Origin: a bacterium
GTDB taxonomy: Bacteria > Cyanobacteriota > Vampirovibrionia > Gastranaerophilales > Gastranaerophilaceae
Assembly: GCA_017470245.1 (NCBI GenBank)
Contig: JAFUEV010000060.1
Span: 1-64,000, forward strand
Length of the DNA stretch: 64,000 nt
Direction of reading: 5' to 3'
Shown: piece by piece, positions 26,059-35,622 of the stretch
Layout of the letters: each line of letters starts with the position of its first letter
Position numbering within the stretch: the stretch's first letter is position 1
Translations under genes and position numbers: made by a program
Notes under the pieces: model-generated
The model's database searches: none
What the model was told of the DNA's origin: nothing
Seen by the model: only the letters and a program-made list of their open reading frames with translations

Positions 26059-29000
26059 TTACATTTTGGTCAGCATAGGATATTCATTACTTAATAATCT
26101 TAATATCGCATTTAATGCTTTTGCGGAATCAAAATCTTTGTTATTTTTTATTTGTTCCGACAAAAATTTTTCTATATCACCTTGTGAGGAAATAAATGAA
26201 AATGCAGCCTTTAATTCAAGTTCAGAATCCCATTTTTCGGAACCACCGTACATATCATCAAAGAATTTATCAAAATTTACACTTGAATCTTCATTTATAT
26301 ATTTTGATTTCCATTCGTCCTCTTTATCAGGATTTTGTTTTTTATAATCTGTAACTTTTGTATCACCATCAACTTGTTTTAATACTCCTGACAACAAAGA
26401 ATTACCTTTTTCATCTTTGTAATCCATCAATTGAGGCAAATAGCTTTCAAAGTTAAAATGTTTACTGTTATTTAATTTTTCCAATTCTTCCGGAGTTGCT
26501 TTTTCAAACAACTTTGCCATAGCTCTTACAAAGTTTTCTTCCGGTGATTTTTTACCATCCTCTGCTTTGTTACTAAGTTTAAATCCGTCTGAATCTGTTT
26601 GACCTGTTATATTTGAGTACAATTCATCCAGTTTTAACATATCCTCAACAGTATAGTCACCTGAATCTACCATTTGAGAGAATATGTTTGCAAATTCATC
26701 ATTTAAACCTTCATCTTCAGCAAGTGTTTTTAATGCATCAGGATATTGCTCATGAATTGCATTCATAATTCTTATTTTGTCATCTAAGGATAAATCAGGA
26801 TTGTTCAATATTTCCTTTAATTTTTCCATGATAACTTTTGGATCTTTACCGCTCTTAAGAAGAGCTAAAATTTCTTGCAGCGCATCATAAGCAGGAGTTC
26901 CTTCCTGTAGCGGTTTTGTCCATAGTTCCTGATGAGGAATACCTGTTTCATCCGCAGGAGTTGTTGCTTGTGTTGGTTCTTGAGCACCATCAACACCACC
27001 AACTCCGCCTCCGCCGCTGCCGCCTCCGCCGCCAACTCCATCTACACCATTACCTGAATTAACTTCCGGTGTTGATGAATCATCGGTGGATTCTGTTGAT
27101 TCTGTCGATTCTGTTGCAGCATCTACTGTTTTTGACAAATCAGGATTAACATACATATAGTACTCTTTTGTACCATCTTTTGCTGTTTCAACTCTTCCTA
27201 TGAGATTTCCTGCTGCATCAAAAATTCTGTCACCATCTACTTTATAATCTGTATTTTCAGTACCAAAAACAGAAGCTCCTTCAACTTTTGTGAGTTCCGC
27301 ACCTACTTCATCAAAGAATGTTCCATCTGCTCCGGCAAACCATTCTTGTGGAATATCTTCATCTTCCACTCTATTAATATAGAACGACATAGAAGTATCA
27401 AGAACACCATCACCATTAGCATCAACTTGCTGTTCAATTGCTTCTCCGATTACATTACCATCGGCATCAACGATATTCCATACACCTGATTCACCTTCTC
27501 TTGCTTCAAGAGTATATTTACCATCCGCACCATTAACGGCATGGACTTCTTGCATTTTTCCGTCAACTTCGTGTTGCAAATATCCGTCAGCCGAAATACT
27601 ATATCCTTCTGGTATTTTACTTGTGTCGTACAAGAAATATTGTCCGTCTGCAGCAGTAGTTGTTTCTGTCGTTGTATCCGTAGCAGCATCTGTTGATGTT
27701 TCTGCAGTACTGTCAGCCACTGCTGGTGCAATATAGCGACCTACTACATTACCGTCTGCATCAACGATATTTCCGTTATCATTAACTTTATACCCTTTTT
27801 CTTCTATTTCAGATTTAGAAGATGTTGTAACAGGTAATCCGTGTTCATCAGTTATATTTGTACCATCAGTATGCCAACCGGCTTGTAAATCTTCTTGTTT
27901 TACCGTTGTAGAAGAATCAGGATCGGATGTAGTATCAGCAGGTTCTTGAGCACTGTCTGTTTCAGAACTTCTACCAGCACCTACAACTTCCGTAGGTTCA
28001 TCATCAACTTGTTCGGGCGAAGATTTCCACGCAACCGCATCTCTAATCTTATTATGATATTCGTTGATTTTATCACTGTCATATTTTCCGGTATTCTTAT
28101 ACCTATCAATATCACCTATTAAACTTCCGGTACTGTCACTATTTTCAGGTAGTGAAGAAGCATAATTTTCTGACAATGCTTTTATTGTTTCATTATCTGC
28201 ATTTTCAAATAATGTATCAAAGAATAAAGTATTTAACTGTCCGTTGGAAACAGAATCATACGCCTGATTTGTTAAAACATCCAGTGCTTCTTTATTTCCG
28301 GCTTTAGCTTGATTTATACAGGCAGTTACAACGTGCTGCATCAATTCCTGTTTCTTTTCAGTCGATAATTCTGAAGCTTTATGATTCGGACTTGTTATTA
28401 AGCTTGCCCAATCAGTATCCGGACTGCTTGCAAATACTTTTACTATATCAGCATCAGACATACTGTCAAAGAATTCGTTTATATAATCAACATCACCCCT
28501 GTTAAAGGCTTCTTCCAATTCACCTGCATATATTTTTGCACCTTCATCAGTTAAATTGGATTCTGTATTAACTTCTTCTGTTGATGTTTCCGATGCTTCA
28601 TCAGTATTCGCAGCACCAACAGTAGGTAAAGTTTCTTCATCCGCATCATATAAATTATAGTATTTTACTTTATCTGCAAACTGATCACCTGAAGCATCCG
28701 TGTACTCTTCTGATACATAACCTATTTCTTTTCCGTCTTTATCAATAATTTTACCGTCTTGAATTTTTGTACCTTCAGGTAAATCCGAAACACTTACAGC
28801 ATGATGAGGTTTATCTTCAGGTTTTACTTCTTCTTCCGGTTTTGGATTTTTGCCTTCTTCCAACCTGTTTAACAGCGTTTCTGCCTGAGTAGGTCCGTAT
28901 AATTCTTCAATCTTTGTACGAAATTCAGCTTCTCCATACTGTTGAGCAATTTGAGCCAAATCCTCAGGTTGTGCGTTTAGAACTAATTCATCCCAATTTT

Positions 29001-31227
29001 CTTTTTCTTGAGCAGTACCTTCATCTGTTTTTAATTGTTCAGCAATACCCATGTTCTTAATTTTATTGTATTCTTCGGAATCTTTTCCGTATATTTCAGC
29101 AGCTCTGTCAAGGAAATGATTTAAATTGTCTCCTATAAATATTAATTCATTAGTTGGATTCATAGCTGCATTTATCATAGCTGAATCACCATTTAAGATG
29201 TATTCATCCCATATCTCTTTACTATCATTTTGAACTTGAAGTTGTTCCAATGCATATTCATATTTAGATTCTTTTAATGTATTTTCAAGTTCTGCAAATT
29301 GTTCATCATCAGCAGCATACACCTCTTTAGCAGCTGCTAAAAATGCACCTTCACCATGAACCGAATCATATTCTGCAGCTATCTGAGCAAGTTCTGAAGC
29401 CGTAGCATCATGATGCGCCAAATTGAACGCTGCATCAAAAGCCTCTCTTCTTGCATTTTTATCTGATTCCGATTCATTTTCTTTTTGTTCAAGCCCTTTT
29501 ATAGTTTGTTGCATTCTATTTGCTTCATCAATTTTAGCTGTATACTTAGATACATCCAAATTTGGAATTGAACTTAAATCTGTTTCAAAAGCATTAATTC
29601 CGTCTAAGCGTGAATTTGCTTGATTATATTTATCAATAATATTACTTAATGCAACTTTATTTGTATCTGCAGCATTAAAAATAGAATCTAACAATCTTGT
29701 ATCTGCAGGATTACTTGTTATTGCTGTATGCAAACTGCTTTGAAGCATATCTGCTACAGATTCATCTTTAGCAGCTTCTGATACAAGAGAACCTACTATA
29801 GATTCATATTGTTTTGCCTGTGTTTCATTATCTGATTTAAGCATTTCTGCTGCTTTTGTTAAGAAATCAGGTTCACCTTCTTTTAAGTCTTTATTATATG
29901 CTTCTGCAATTTTTGCAACTGTTTCAGGAGGATATTTGCTAAAATCGGTTGTTTCCCAAGGATTATTCTCATCACCTTCTTTTGCGCTCTTTAATTCTTC
30001 GGCACGTTTTTCATTAATCGTACCGTCAATGGTATCTAAATTTTCTCTATATTGAGCAATAGCTGCATCTAATGCTTGAGTTTCTGTTGTTTTTGTTTCT
30101 TGAAGTGTAGTTTGAGCTGCCGTATAATCATTTAATGCATCAAGGGCTTCTTGTGCGCCTTGAACATCATTTTGAGCAGCTTCGGTTAATACATCATTTA
30201 ATTTTCCGTCTATTTCGGTTCCGTTAGCTTCTAAAGTTGTAAGCTGTGTTTCAGCATCTGCTAATTCTTGTTGAAGATTTGTAAGTTCTTCTTCTAATTG
30301 TGTCTTTTGTTCTTCTAACGCCGCTTTTTCAGCTTCATATTCATCATGAGCTGCCTGATATGCTTCTGTATCAGGAACTTCATGACTTTCTCCCGTTTCG
30401 GGGTCTGTTTCGATTTTCGTATACTCTGATTGAGAAGGTTCTTTTAAACTGCCTAATTGCGAATTTACACTATCTAATTCGCTTTGTTTAGAATCTATAT
30501 TTGAATTTATATTATCAATAGCGGATTTTTGATTATTAACCGCTTCATCATTTGCATCTTTTTCAGCTTTTAGAGATTGTATTTGTTCTTGATATTCGCT
30601 ATCTTGTTCAGCTACAGTTTCCAAAGCTTGGTCATAAGCATCTTTCTTCTCAGCAACAGCTTCTTCAGCAGCTTTTACTTTTTCATTATTCTGTTTTTCT
30701 TGTTGTGCTTCTCTTAATCCGGCAAGAGCATCAGCTCTATCTGATTGAAGTTCCGGCACTGATTTGTTTTCCAAATCTGATTTATTAACTTGAGGAACAG
30801 TACCTGTACCACTATCACCAGTACCGCTTGGTGAATTTGAACCTGCCGGTTGTCCCGAATCTGCCGAGGCAGCAGAATCAGCACCTACCGCAGTATCTGC
30901 ACTTTCTGCCGAATCCAAACCTAAAGCCTTAAAGTCATCTTCTGATACTGTTTTATCATCATTATCATTACCTGAAACTCCGTTCAATTCCTTATAGAGG
31001 TCTTCTACTTGTTGCTCAAGCGTTTTTTCTTCTGTATCCGAACATTCAAATAATTCAGCTAAAGACTTAGCAAATTCTTTAGTTTCAACCTGCCCGTTTT
31101 TATCACTGTCAAAATCAGTAAGTTTTTTACCTTTTAATTGTTTCTGAACATCAGCAGCACTGACATTTTTACCCATTTTTTGCAAAAAACTGACAATTGA
31201 ATCTATACCAACTTTGCCTGTATCCAT
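26059..31227 (-). CDS. Giant EF-hand/coiled-coil modular protein (1722 residues)
   Basis: The N terminus has a canonical EF-hand loop ('FDSDKNGQVETKEF', about 38-51) and a second acidic segment near 92 ('NDDKTVSEDDF'). A coiled coil at about 150-420 is clearly homologous to that in the 2408-residue protein. Next come helical segments to about 800, then the 'DADIVKVFASS ... AKAGNKEALDVL' domain near 920-1020. A series of 'IVDADGNVIGEAI'-type beta modules follows at about 1110-1390, one with 'DANGDGVLD' (calcium-loop-like). A glycine-only linker near 1400-1420 precedes a helical C terminus. There is no signal peptide. RBS GGAAGAG precedes the ATG. No catalytic domain is recognised. The composition suggests a calcium-dependent extracellular or surface fibre, exported by an unknown route. 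Confidence 0.7.
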   Translation of the reverse strand: MDTGKVGIDSIVSFLQKMGKNVSAADVQKQLKGKKLTDFDSDKNGQVETKEFAKSLAELFECSDTEEKTLEQQVEDLYKELNGVSGNDNDDKTVSEDDFKALGLDSAESADTAVGADSAASADSGQPAGSNSPSGTGDSGTGTVPQVNKSDLENKSVPELQSDRADALAGLREAQQEKQNNEKVKAAEEAVAEKKDAYDQALETVAEQDSEYQEQIQSLKAEKDANDEAVNNQKSAIDNINSNIDSKQSELDSVNSQLGSLKEPSQSEYTKIETDPETGESHEVPDTEAYQAAHDEYEAEKAALEEQKTQLEEELTNLQQELADAETQLTTLEANGTEIDGKLNDVLTEAAQNDVQGAQEALDALNDYTAAQTTLQETKTTETQALDAAIAQYRENLDTIDGTINEKRAEELKSAKEGDENNPWETTDFSKYPPETVAKIAEAYNKDLKEGEPDFLTKAAEMLKSDNETQAKQYESIVGSLVSEAAKDESVADMLQSSLHTAITSNPADTRLLDSIFNAADTNKVALSNIIDKYNQANSRLDGINAFETDLSSIPNLDVSKYTAKIDEANRMQQTIKGLEQKENESESDKNARREAFDAAFNLAHHDATASELAQIAAEYDSVHGEGAFLAAAKEVYAADDEQFAELENTLKESKYEYALEQLQVQNDSKEIWDEYILNGDSAMINAAMNPTNELIFIGDNLNHFLDRAAEIYGKDSEEYNKIKNMGIAEQLKTDEGTAQEKENWDELVLNAQPEDLAQIAQQYGEAEFRTKIEELYGPTQAETLLNRLEEGKNPKPEEEVKPEDKPHHAVSVSDLPEGTKIQDGKIIDKDGKEIGYVSEEYTDASGDQFADKVKYYNLYDADEETLPTVGAANTDEASETSTEEVNTESNLTDEGAKIYAGELEEAFNRGDVDYINEFFDSMSDADIVKVFASSPDTDWASLITSPNHKASELSTEKKQELMQHVVTACINQAKAGNKEALDVLTNQAYDSVSNGQLNTLFFDTLFENADNETIKALSENYASSLPENSDSTGSLIGDIDRYKNTGKYDSDKINEYHNKIRDAVAWKSSPEQVDDEPTEVVGAGRSSETDSAQEPADTTSDPDSSTTVKQEDLQAGWHTDGTNITDEHGLPVTTSSKSEIEEKGYKVNDNGNIVDADGNVVGRYIAPAVADSTAETSTDAATDTTTETTTAADGQYFLYDTSKIPEGYSISADGYLQHEVDGKMQEVHAVNGADGKYTLEAREGESGVWNIVDADGNVIGEAIEQQVDANGDGVLDTSMSFYINRVEDEDIPQEWFAGADGTFFDEVGAELTKVEGASVFGTENTDYKVDGDRIFDAAGNLIGRVETAKDGTKEYYMYVNPDLSKTVDAATESTESTESTDDSSTPEVNSGNGVDGVGGGGGSGGGGVGGVDGAQEPTQATTPADETGIPHQELWTKPLQEGTPAYDALQEILALLKSGKDPKVIMEKLKEILNNPDLSLDDKIRIMNAIHEQYPDALKTLAEDEGLNDEFANIFSQMVDSGDYTVEDMLKLDELYSNITGQTDSDGFKLSNKAEDGKKSPEENFVRAMAKLFEKATPEELEKLNNSKHFNFESYLPQLMDYKDEKGNSLLSGVLKQVDGDTKVTDYKKQNPDKEDEWKSKYINEDSSVNFDKFFDDMYGGSEKWDSELELKAAFSFISSQGDIEKFLSEQIKNNKDFDSAKALNAILRLLSNEYPMLTKM

Positions 31228-31696
31228 ATTATCTCTTCCTTTTCGTATTTTAGTGTCTTATATCGACACAAAAATTTATCCTCTTTATTAATAAAGTTAT
31301 TTAAGGAAATTAAATTTACATTTTTTTACAAAAATTCATATTTGTATCTAATTTTTATTTTTTTTTATAATTTTATGTTTTTTATTTTTTCTTATAAAGC
31401 CAATAATTCCAAACCTTTGCAAATTCCTATAAAAATTTTTTATGAAAAAAGGCAATTTTTTTTTATAAAAATACTTTATATAGAAGTAGAGATTAAACGA
31501 AAGGAAATCTAAAAAAACAAAAAAACTAGAGGCGCTGTTAAGGGAAAAAACAATCAGCCATTTTAGGCATAATGATTACAAAAAAATTTTTTACTCTCTC
31601 TCTTAATATCCTCGTGTTTATTTGATGTTTGCATAACTGCAAACATTTTTTTTGCGTTTTTTGAGCAAAATATTTTTTCATAGTTTTTTAGTGAGT
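31228..31696. other. Divergent intergenic region
   Basis: About 470 bp of AT-rich DNA between the divergently transcribed giant gene and the metalloprotease gene. It should hold promoters for both, but A/T runs make -10/-35 calls unreliable. No ORF is supportable. The only clear structure is the hairpin at 31624-31653. Confidence 0.5.
31624..31653 (+). terminator. Terminator-like hairpin in the leader of the zinc protease gene
   Basis: Perfect 9-bp stem ATGTTTGCA-TAAC-TGCAAACAT followed by seven T. No plus-strand gene lies upstream, so it is placed to act as a leader attenuator 44 bp before the chosen start, or to stop stray transcription. Confidence 0.5.
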
Positions 31697-33991
31697 ATGA
31701 GAGTAAGTAATATTTCACCATTTTTATATAATAAAAACAAAACATTGTTAAATTTAAATCACGCTTTTTCTACACAAAAAGTATTGTTTAACTATGAGCA
31801 AAATAGTGATTTTATATCATTTTCAGGAAAAGAAAATGATAATTATACAAAAAGGAAAAGACAGCTTGACCGACTTGGAGTCTCTGATGAAGGTATAGAA
31901 AGAATTTCAAAATACAGCGACAAAAGATACGCTCAGGCATTGAACCTGTTAAAAAAAGGTTGTTATGAAGAAAATATAGAAAAAGCAAGCAGATACCGTA
32001 AAAAAAATTTCAACAAAGCACTTACTCTCCTAAAAAACAATATTTTTGATTTGTCTTTAACTTCATTAGTAAAATTAAAAGACAATAAATTTAATAGGAT
32101 TCTTGATTTGGTAAAAAAGGGTATTGATTCTGATTGTCTTGAATTATATTCACGATTAAACGAAAAAGAATATAAAAATTCCGTTTCGTTAATGCAAAAC
32201 GGTCATTCTCCCATACGGGCCGTTTATCTTTCAAGACTGCCTCAATCTCATAAAGCCGAATTTATTAAATTATTAGATAGTGGCATTTCTCCTGAAGATG
32301 CTTACGATATAGTTTTTCAGGATGATGATAATATGAATAATACACTAAAATATCTTGAACAAGGTATTGATGCTTGTGAAGTTGTTCATTATAATGAACT
32401 CTCAGACAAAGAAAAAGCACGTGCAGACAGATTAATGTCAATGAATATAAGTGATTGTGCATCGATAGATATTGCAGAATTATCGGATGATGATTATATG
32501 AGTGCTCAATCAATGATTAAAGACTGTGTATATCCTGAATACATTACTGATATTATCGGAATAGAAAATGGATTAAATCCTGTTCCTGAATATAATGAGT
32601 ACAGAAGTAAAGACTATAGCAGAACATCATCTTATTCTATAGCAATGTTATCCGATTGTGAATTTGATGATTTAGATTATTTAATTGAAATCCATCCTCA
32701 GATAAAAGAACTTTTTAAAGATGAATACAGAATAGAAATTGTTCATTTCCAAAATACGGATGAAGTTGAAGGTATATTAACCAAAGAAATGCATCTTGAT
32801 AACGGAACCAAAATAACACTGGTACAAACATTCAATGAAAATGGTGATACAACTCAAAGTAGGACAGAAGAAACAATAAATCACGAAACATTTTCATTCC
32901 AACCTGAAAAATCCGATATTTATAGAGTAAAATATAATAAATTAGGTGACATAAGAGAAATGAAACGTTTTATTGTATCTCCCGAAAAGAAAGGAATTAT
33001 CGGAGTTGAACACTTACAAGAGTCCCCAATAATGCCTGGTGTATTTGATTCAACTTTTTATGATATTAAGGATTTTAAAACCGATGGAACGGATGAACAT
33101 ATTGATGATGATATACAAACGAGTGTTTGTTCAAAAGGAATACCTATTTCTCGTGTAGAAATTGACAAAGACGGTACAATCACTTACAAAGAAAGTTTTA
33201 GTTTAAGAAATGCTACCAGTATAAGAGAATATAAAGAATTAAATGATTCTGAAGGAAATCCCGTTTACACTTTTTATTCATATAAAATTTTTGACGAAGA
33301 TAAAAAAACATTAATGAATATAGAAAGAAGTTTTGCAAGAAATAAAGACGGAAGTACTACAAATATTATTAACGGTATTGAATATCATATTAATTATGAC
33401 GATAAAAACAGAAACATTACCATTACAGACGGAGAACATTCAAAAAACCTTAAATTTAAAAACAAACTGCCATTTTATCACGCTGATAAAATATGGCAAA
33501 ATATAAAAAATCTACAAGTTGATAATTTATTGGTTTTGGATAAAAGAATAAAACACTGGAATTATTGTGAAGAAAAAGATTCTGTTGCAAATAATTATTC
33601 GCAAACAATATCAACAGGTCAAGACATGAGTATAATAAGTCATGAAATCGGACACATCATAAATTTCGCTAACGGTAAAATATCAAGAGATGAAGACTTT
33701 TTAAATATTTATACCGAAGAAATGGATGACTTTTTATATTGCGCACCTAATAATGAGCAGGAATTTGTGCTATATTTTACACCCAAAAGTGAAATTGAAG
33801 GAGGAGCTGACAGTGACGGAGCCGATGAATTTGTTGCGGAAACAAATATGATATTATCCGTTTACGGAGCTACAAAAAATAATCTAAAAACCCGTTCTCA
33901 ATTCCTTGTCAGATATTTTCCCAGAAGTATAGCCAAAGTTGCCGAATTAGCAGGAAAAACATCAACAAAAAGTTTACTTGATGAACAGTAA
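31697..33991 (+). CDS. Helical-repeat protein with C-terminal HEIGH zinc metalloprotease motif
   Basis: 764 residues from the ATG at 31697; the in-frame TTG at 31652 lies in the hairpin T run and has no RBS. The N terminus has 'DFISFSGKEND', the lineage motif. Residues about 50-270 hold at least six copies of a 27-residue helical repeat ('LLKKG...', 'LLKNN...', 'LVKKG...', 'LMQNG...', 'LLDSG...'). The middle is beta-rich. The C terminus has 'SIISHEIGHII' with HEIGH at 649-653 and a downstream 'GADEFVAETNMIL' whose Glu711 or Glu715 could be the third zinc ligand, as in gluzincin or MtfA/anthrax-lethal-factor-like zincins. It is probably a secreted or host/prey-directed protease (inference); no Sec signal is seen. 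Confidence 0.7.
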   Translation: MRVSNISPFLYNKNKTLLNLNHAFSTQKVLFNYEQNSDFISFSGKENDNYTKRKRQLDRLGVSDEGIERISKYSDKRYAQALNLLKKGCYEENIEKASRYRKKNFNKALTLLKNNIFDLSLTSLVKLKDNKFNRILDLVKKGIDSDCLELYSRLNEKEYKNSVSLMQNGHSPIRAVYLSRLPQSHKAEFIKLLDSGISPEDAYDIVFQDDDNMNNTLKYLEQGIDACEVVHYNELSDKEKARADRLMSMNISDCASIDIAELSDDDYMSAQSMIKDCVYPEYITDIIGIENGLNPVPEYNEYRSKDYSRTSSYSIAMLSDCEFDDLDYLIEIHPQIKELFKDEYRIEIVHFQNTDEVEGILTKEMHLDNGTKITLVQTFNENGDTTQSRTEETINHETFSFQPEKSDIYRVKYNKLGDIREMKRFIVSPEKKGIIGVEHLQESPIMPGVFDSTFYDIKDFKTDGTDEHIDDDIQTSVCSKGIPISRVEIDKDGTITYKESFSLRNATSIREYKELNDSEGNPVYTFYSYKIFDEDKKTLMNIERSFARNKDGSTTNIINGIEYHINYDDKNRNITITDGEHSKNLKFKNKLPFYHADKIWQNIKNLQVDNLLVLDKRIKHWNYCEEKDSVANNYSQTISTGQDMSIISHEIGHIINFANGKISRDEDFLNIYTEEMDDFLYCAPNNEQEFVLYFTPKSEIEGGADSDGADEFVAETNMILSVYGATKNNLKTRSQFLVRYFPRSIAKVAELAGKTSTKSLLDEQ

Positions 33992-34018
33992 TAATTTTTT
34001 ATTTATAATATACGTATT

Positions 34019-35308
34019 ATGAAAAAGTTTTTTATAAAAACATTAGGTTGTAAAACAAATCAGGTTGAATCGGCATTAATAGCAGAAATTCTTTCGGATA
34101 ACGGCTATAATGAAGTATCTGATATTACTGATGCCGATTATTATATACTCAATTCCTGTTCAGTAACTCATATTGCTGATACAAAAAACCTTTCTTATAT
34201 AAGACGTGCAAAACGTGAAAATCCAAATATAAAAATAGTTGTAACAGGTTGTATGGCTCAACTTGAAAAAGAAAATTTAATAAAATCAAATATAGCCGAT
34301 TTTGTTATAGGTAATTACGAAAAAAATGATATTGCAAAAATATTAAATGCAAATGAACAAATAAAAGTATCTGATATATTTTCTCATGATACTTTCAGAT
34401 ACGAAAAATTACATCAAACAAAAAGGACAAGAGCTTCTATAAAAATACAAGACGGATGTAATAACAGATGCACCTATTGCACAATTCCTTTTGCAAGAGG
34501 TAAAAATCGTTCCAATAATATTAATAATGTTATAGAGCAAATTAATCTTTTCGCAGAAGAAGGCTATTTTGAAACAGTTCTCACCGGAATACACATAGGT
34601 CAGTGGGGACAAGATTTTACACCTAAAAAATCGCTTATTAATTTACTTGAAAAGATTGAAGAAACAAATATAAAAAGATATAGACTCGGTTCTTTAAATC
34701 CCTTGGAATTAACTCCTGATTTTATTGATTTTCTTGCTTCTTCAGATAAATTCTGTCCGCATTTTCATCTTTCACTTCAATCCGTATGCGATAAAACATT
34801 ATCCGCAATGAACAGGAAATATACAGCAGAACAAATAAAACAACTTATAGATTATATAAACTTAAAATTTAAAAATGCATTTCTTGGCAGTGATATAATT
34901 GCGGGTTTCCCCAATGAAACAACAGAGGATTTTGAAATAACAGTCAATAATTTGGAAAATCTTGAATTAAGCAGGATACATGTTTTCCCTTATTCAAGAA
35001 GAAAAGGTACTGTAGCAGACACTATGCCTAATCAAATTGATAATAACGAGAAAAAAAGACGTGTTGAAATAATTCAACAAATATCAGATAAAAAAATATT
35101 TAATTTTTTCAAAAAGAACATAAATACCGAGAATGAAGTTATTATTGAAAAAAAACGGGATTCAAAAACAAATCTGCTAAAAGGAGTAACAAAAAATTAT
35201 ATAAATGTACTAATTAATGCAAATGACAGCTATAAAGATACACTCCAAAAAATTAAAATTATTGATATATCTGATAATAAAGAAAAAATGTTTGCAGAAA
35301 TCATTTAA
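34019..35308 (+). CDS. mtaB: tRNA threonylcarbamoyladenosine methylthiotransferase
   Basis: 429 residues with the three parts of a methylthiotransferase. The UPF0004 domain has Cys11 ('TLGCKTNQVES'), 'LNSCSVTH' and 'VVTGCMAQ' for the auxiliary cluster. The radical-SAM core has 'QDGCNNRCTYCTIPFARG' (CxxxCxxC). A short C-terminal TRAM-like region follows. The opening 'KTLGCKTNQVESA' and 'SVTHIADTKN' favour MtaB (ms2t6A37 formation) over MiaB or RimO. Its 3' end lies 3 bp from the convergent 99-residue gene. Confidence 0.93.
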   Translation: MKKFFIKTLGCKTNQVESALIAEILSDNGYNEVSDITDADYYILNSCSVTHIADTKNLSYIRRAKRENPNIKIVVTGCMAQLEKENLIKSNIADFVIGNYEKNDIAKILNANEQIKVSDIFSHDTFRYEKLHQTKRTRASIKIQDGCNNRCTYCTIPFARGKNRSNNINNVIEQINLFAEEGYFETVLTGIHIGQWGQDFTPKKSLINLLEKIEETNIKRYRLGSLNPLELTPDFIDFLASSDKFCPHFHLSLQSVCDKTLSAMNRKYTAEQIKQLIDYINLKFKNAFLGSDIIAGFPNETTEDFEITVNNLENLELSRIHVFPYSRRKGTVADTMPNQIDNNEKKRRVEIIQQISDKKIFNFFKKNINTENEVIIEKKRDSKTNLLKGVTKNYINVLINANDSYKDTLQKIKIIDISDNKEKMFAEII

Positions 35309-35311
35309 ACA

Positions 35312-35611
35312 TTATATATCTTTTGGAATAATACCAAATTCGCCAAGTTTAGATTTTAATGTTTCAAATTTTTGTTCAATAAATTTTAATTCTTCTTGCC
35401 TTGCCTCTTGAACTGCAAGTTTTTTCATATTTGTAAGCAATTGCAATTCCATTTGATATCTTGTTAATGAATTTGCAAAATCAGAATTTTCCATTTGCTT
35501 TACATAGCCGTTATAAACATCCTTATAATTATCATAAGGAGTTTTTGTATTGTTATTAGTTATGTTTGTTTTATTAGCGTTAAATTGTGTCCTAAAATGC
35601 ATATTATCCAT
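35312..35611 (-). CDS. 99-residue helical protein coupled to the calpain-like giant
   Basis: Begins MDNMHFRTQFNANKTN. 'FNANK' at residue 10 is another variant of the lineage motif. The C-terminal two thirds is a charged amphipathic helix pair ('MELQLLTNMKKLAVQEARQE'). The stop of the 2408-residue gene lies 11 bp upstream and its TAA overlaps this gene's AAGGA, so translation is coupled. Small helical proteins encoded directly after a large protease are often chaperones, adaptors or inhibitors; that role is inference. No family is recognised. Confidence 0.65.
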   Translation of the reverse strand: MDNMHFRTQFNANKTNITNNNTKTPYDNYKDVYNGYVKQMENSDFANSLTRYQMELQLLTNMKKLAVQEARQEELKFIEQKFETLKSKLGEFGIIPKDI

Positions 35612-35622
35612 ATTCTTTTTCC

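Noticed and set aside
31652..31696. Upstream TTG start for the zinc protease
   Set aside because: It lies in the T run of a hairpin and has no ribosome site; the ATG at 31697 is preferred.
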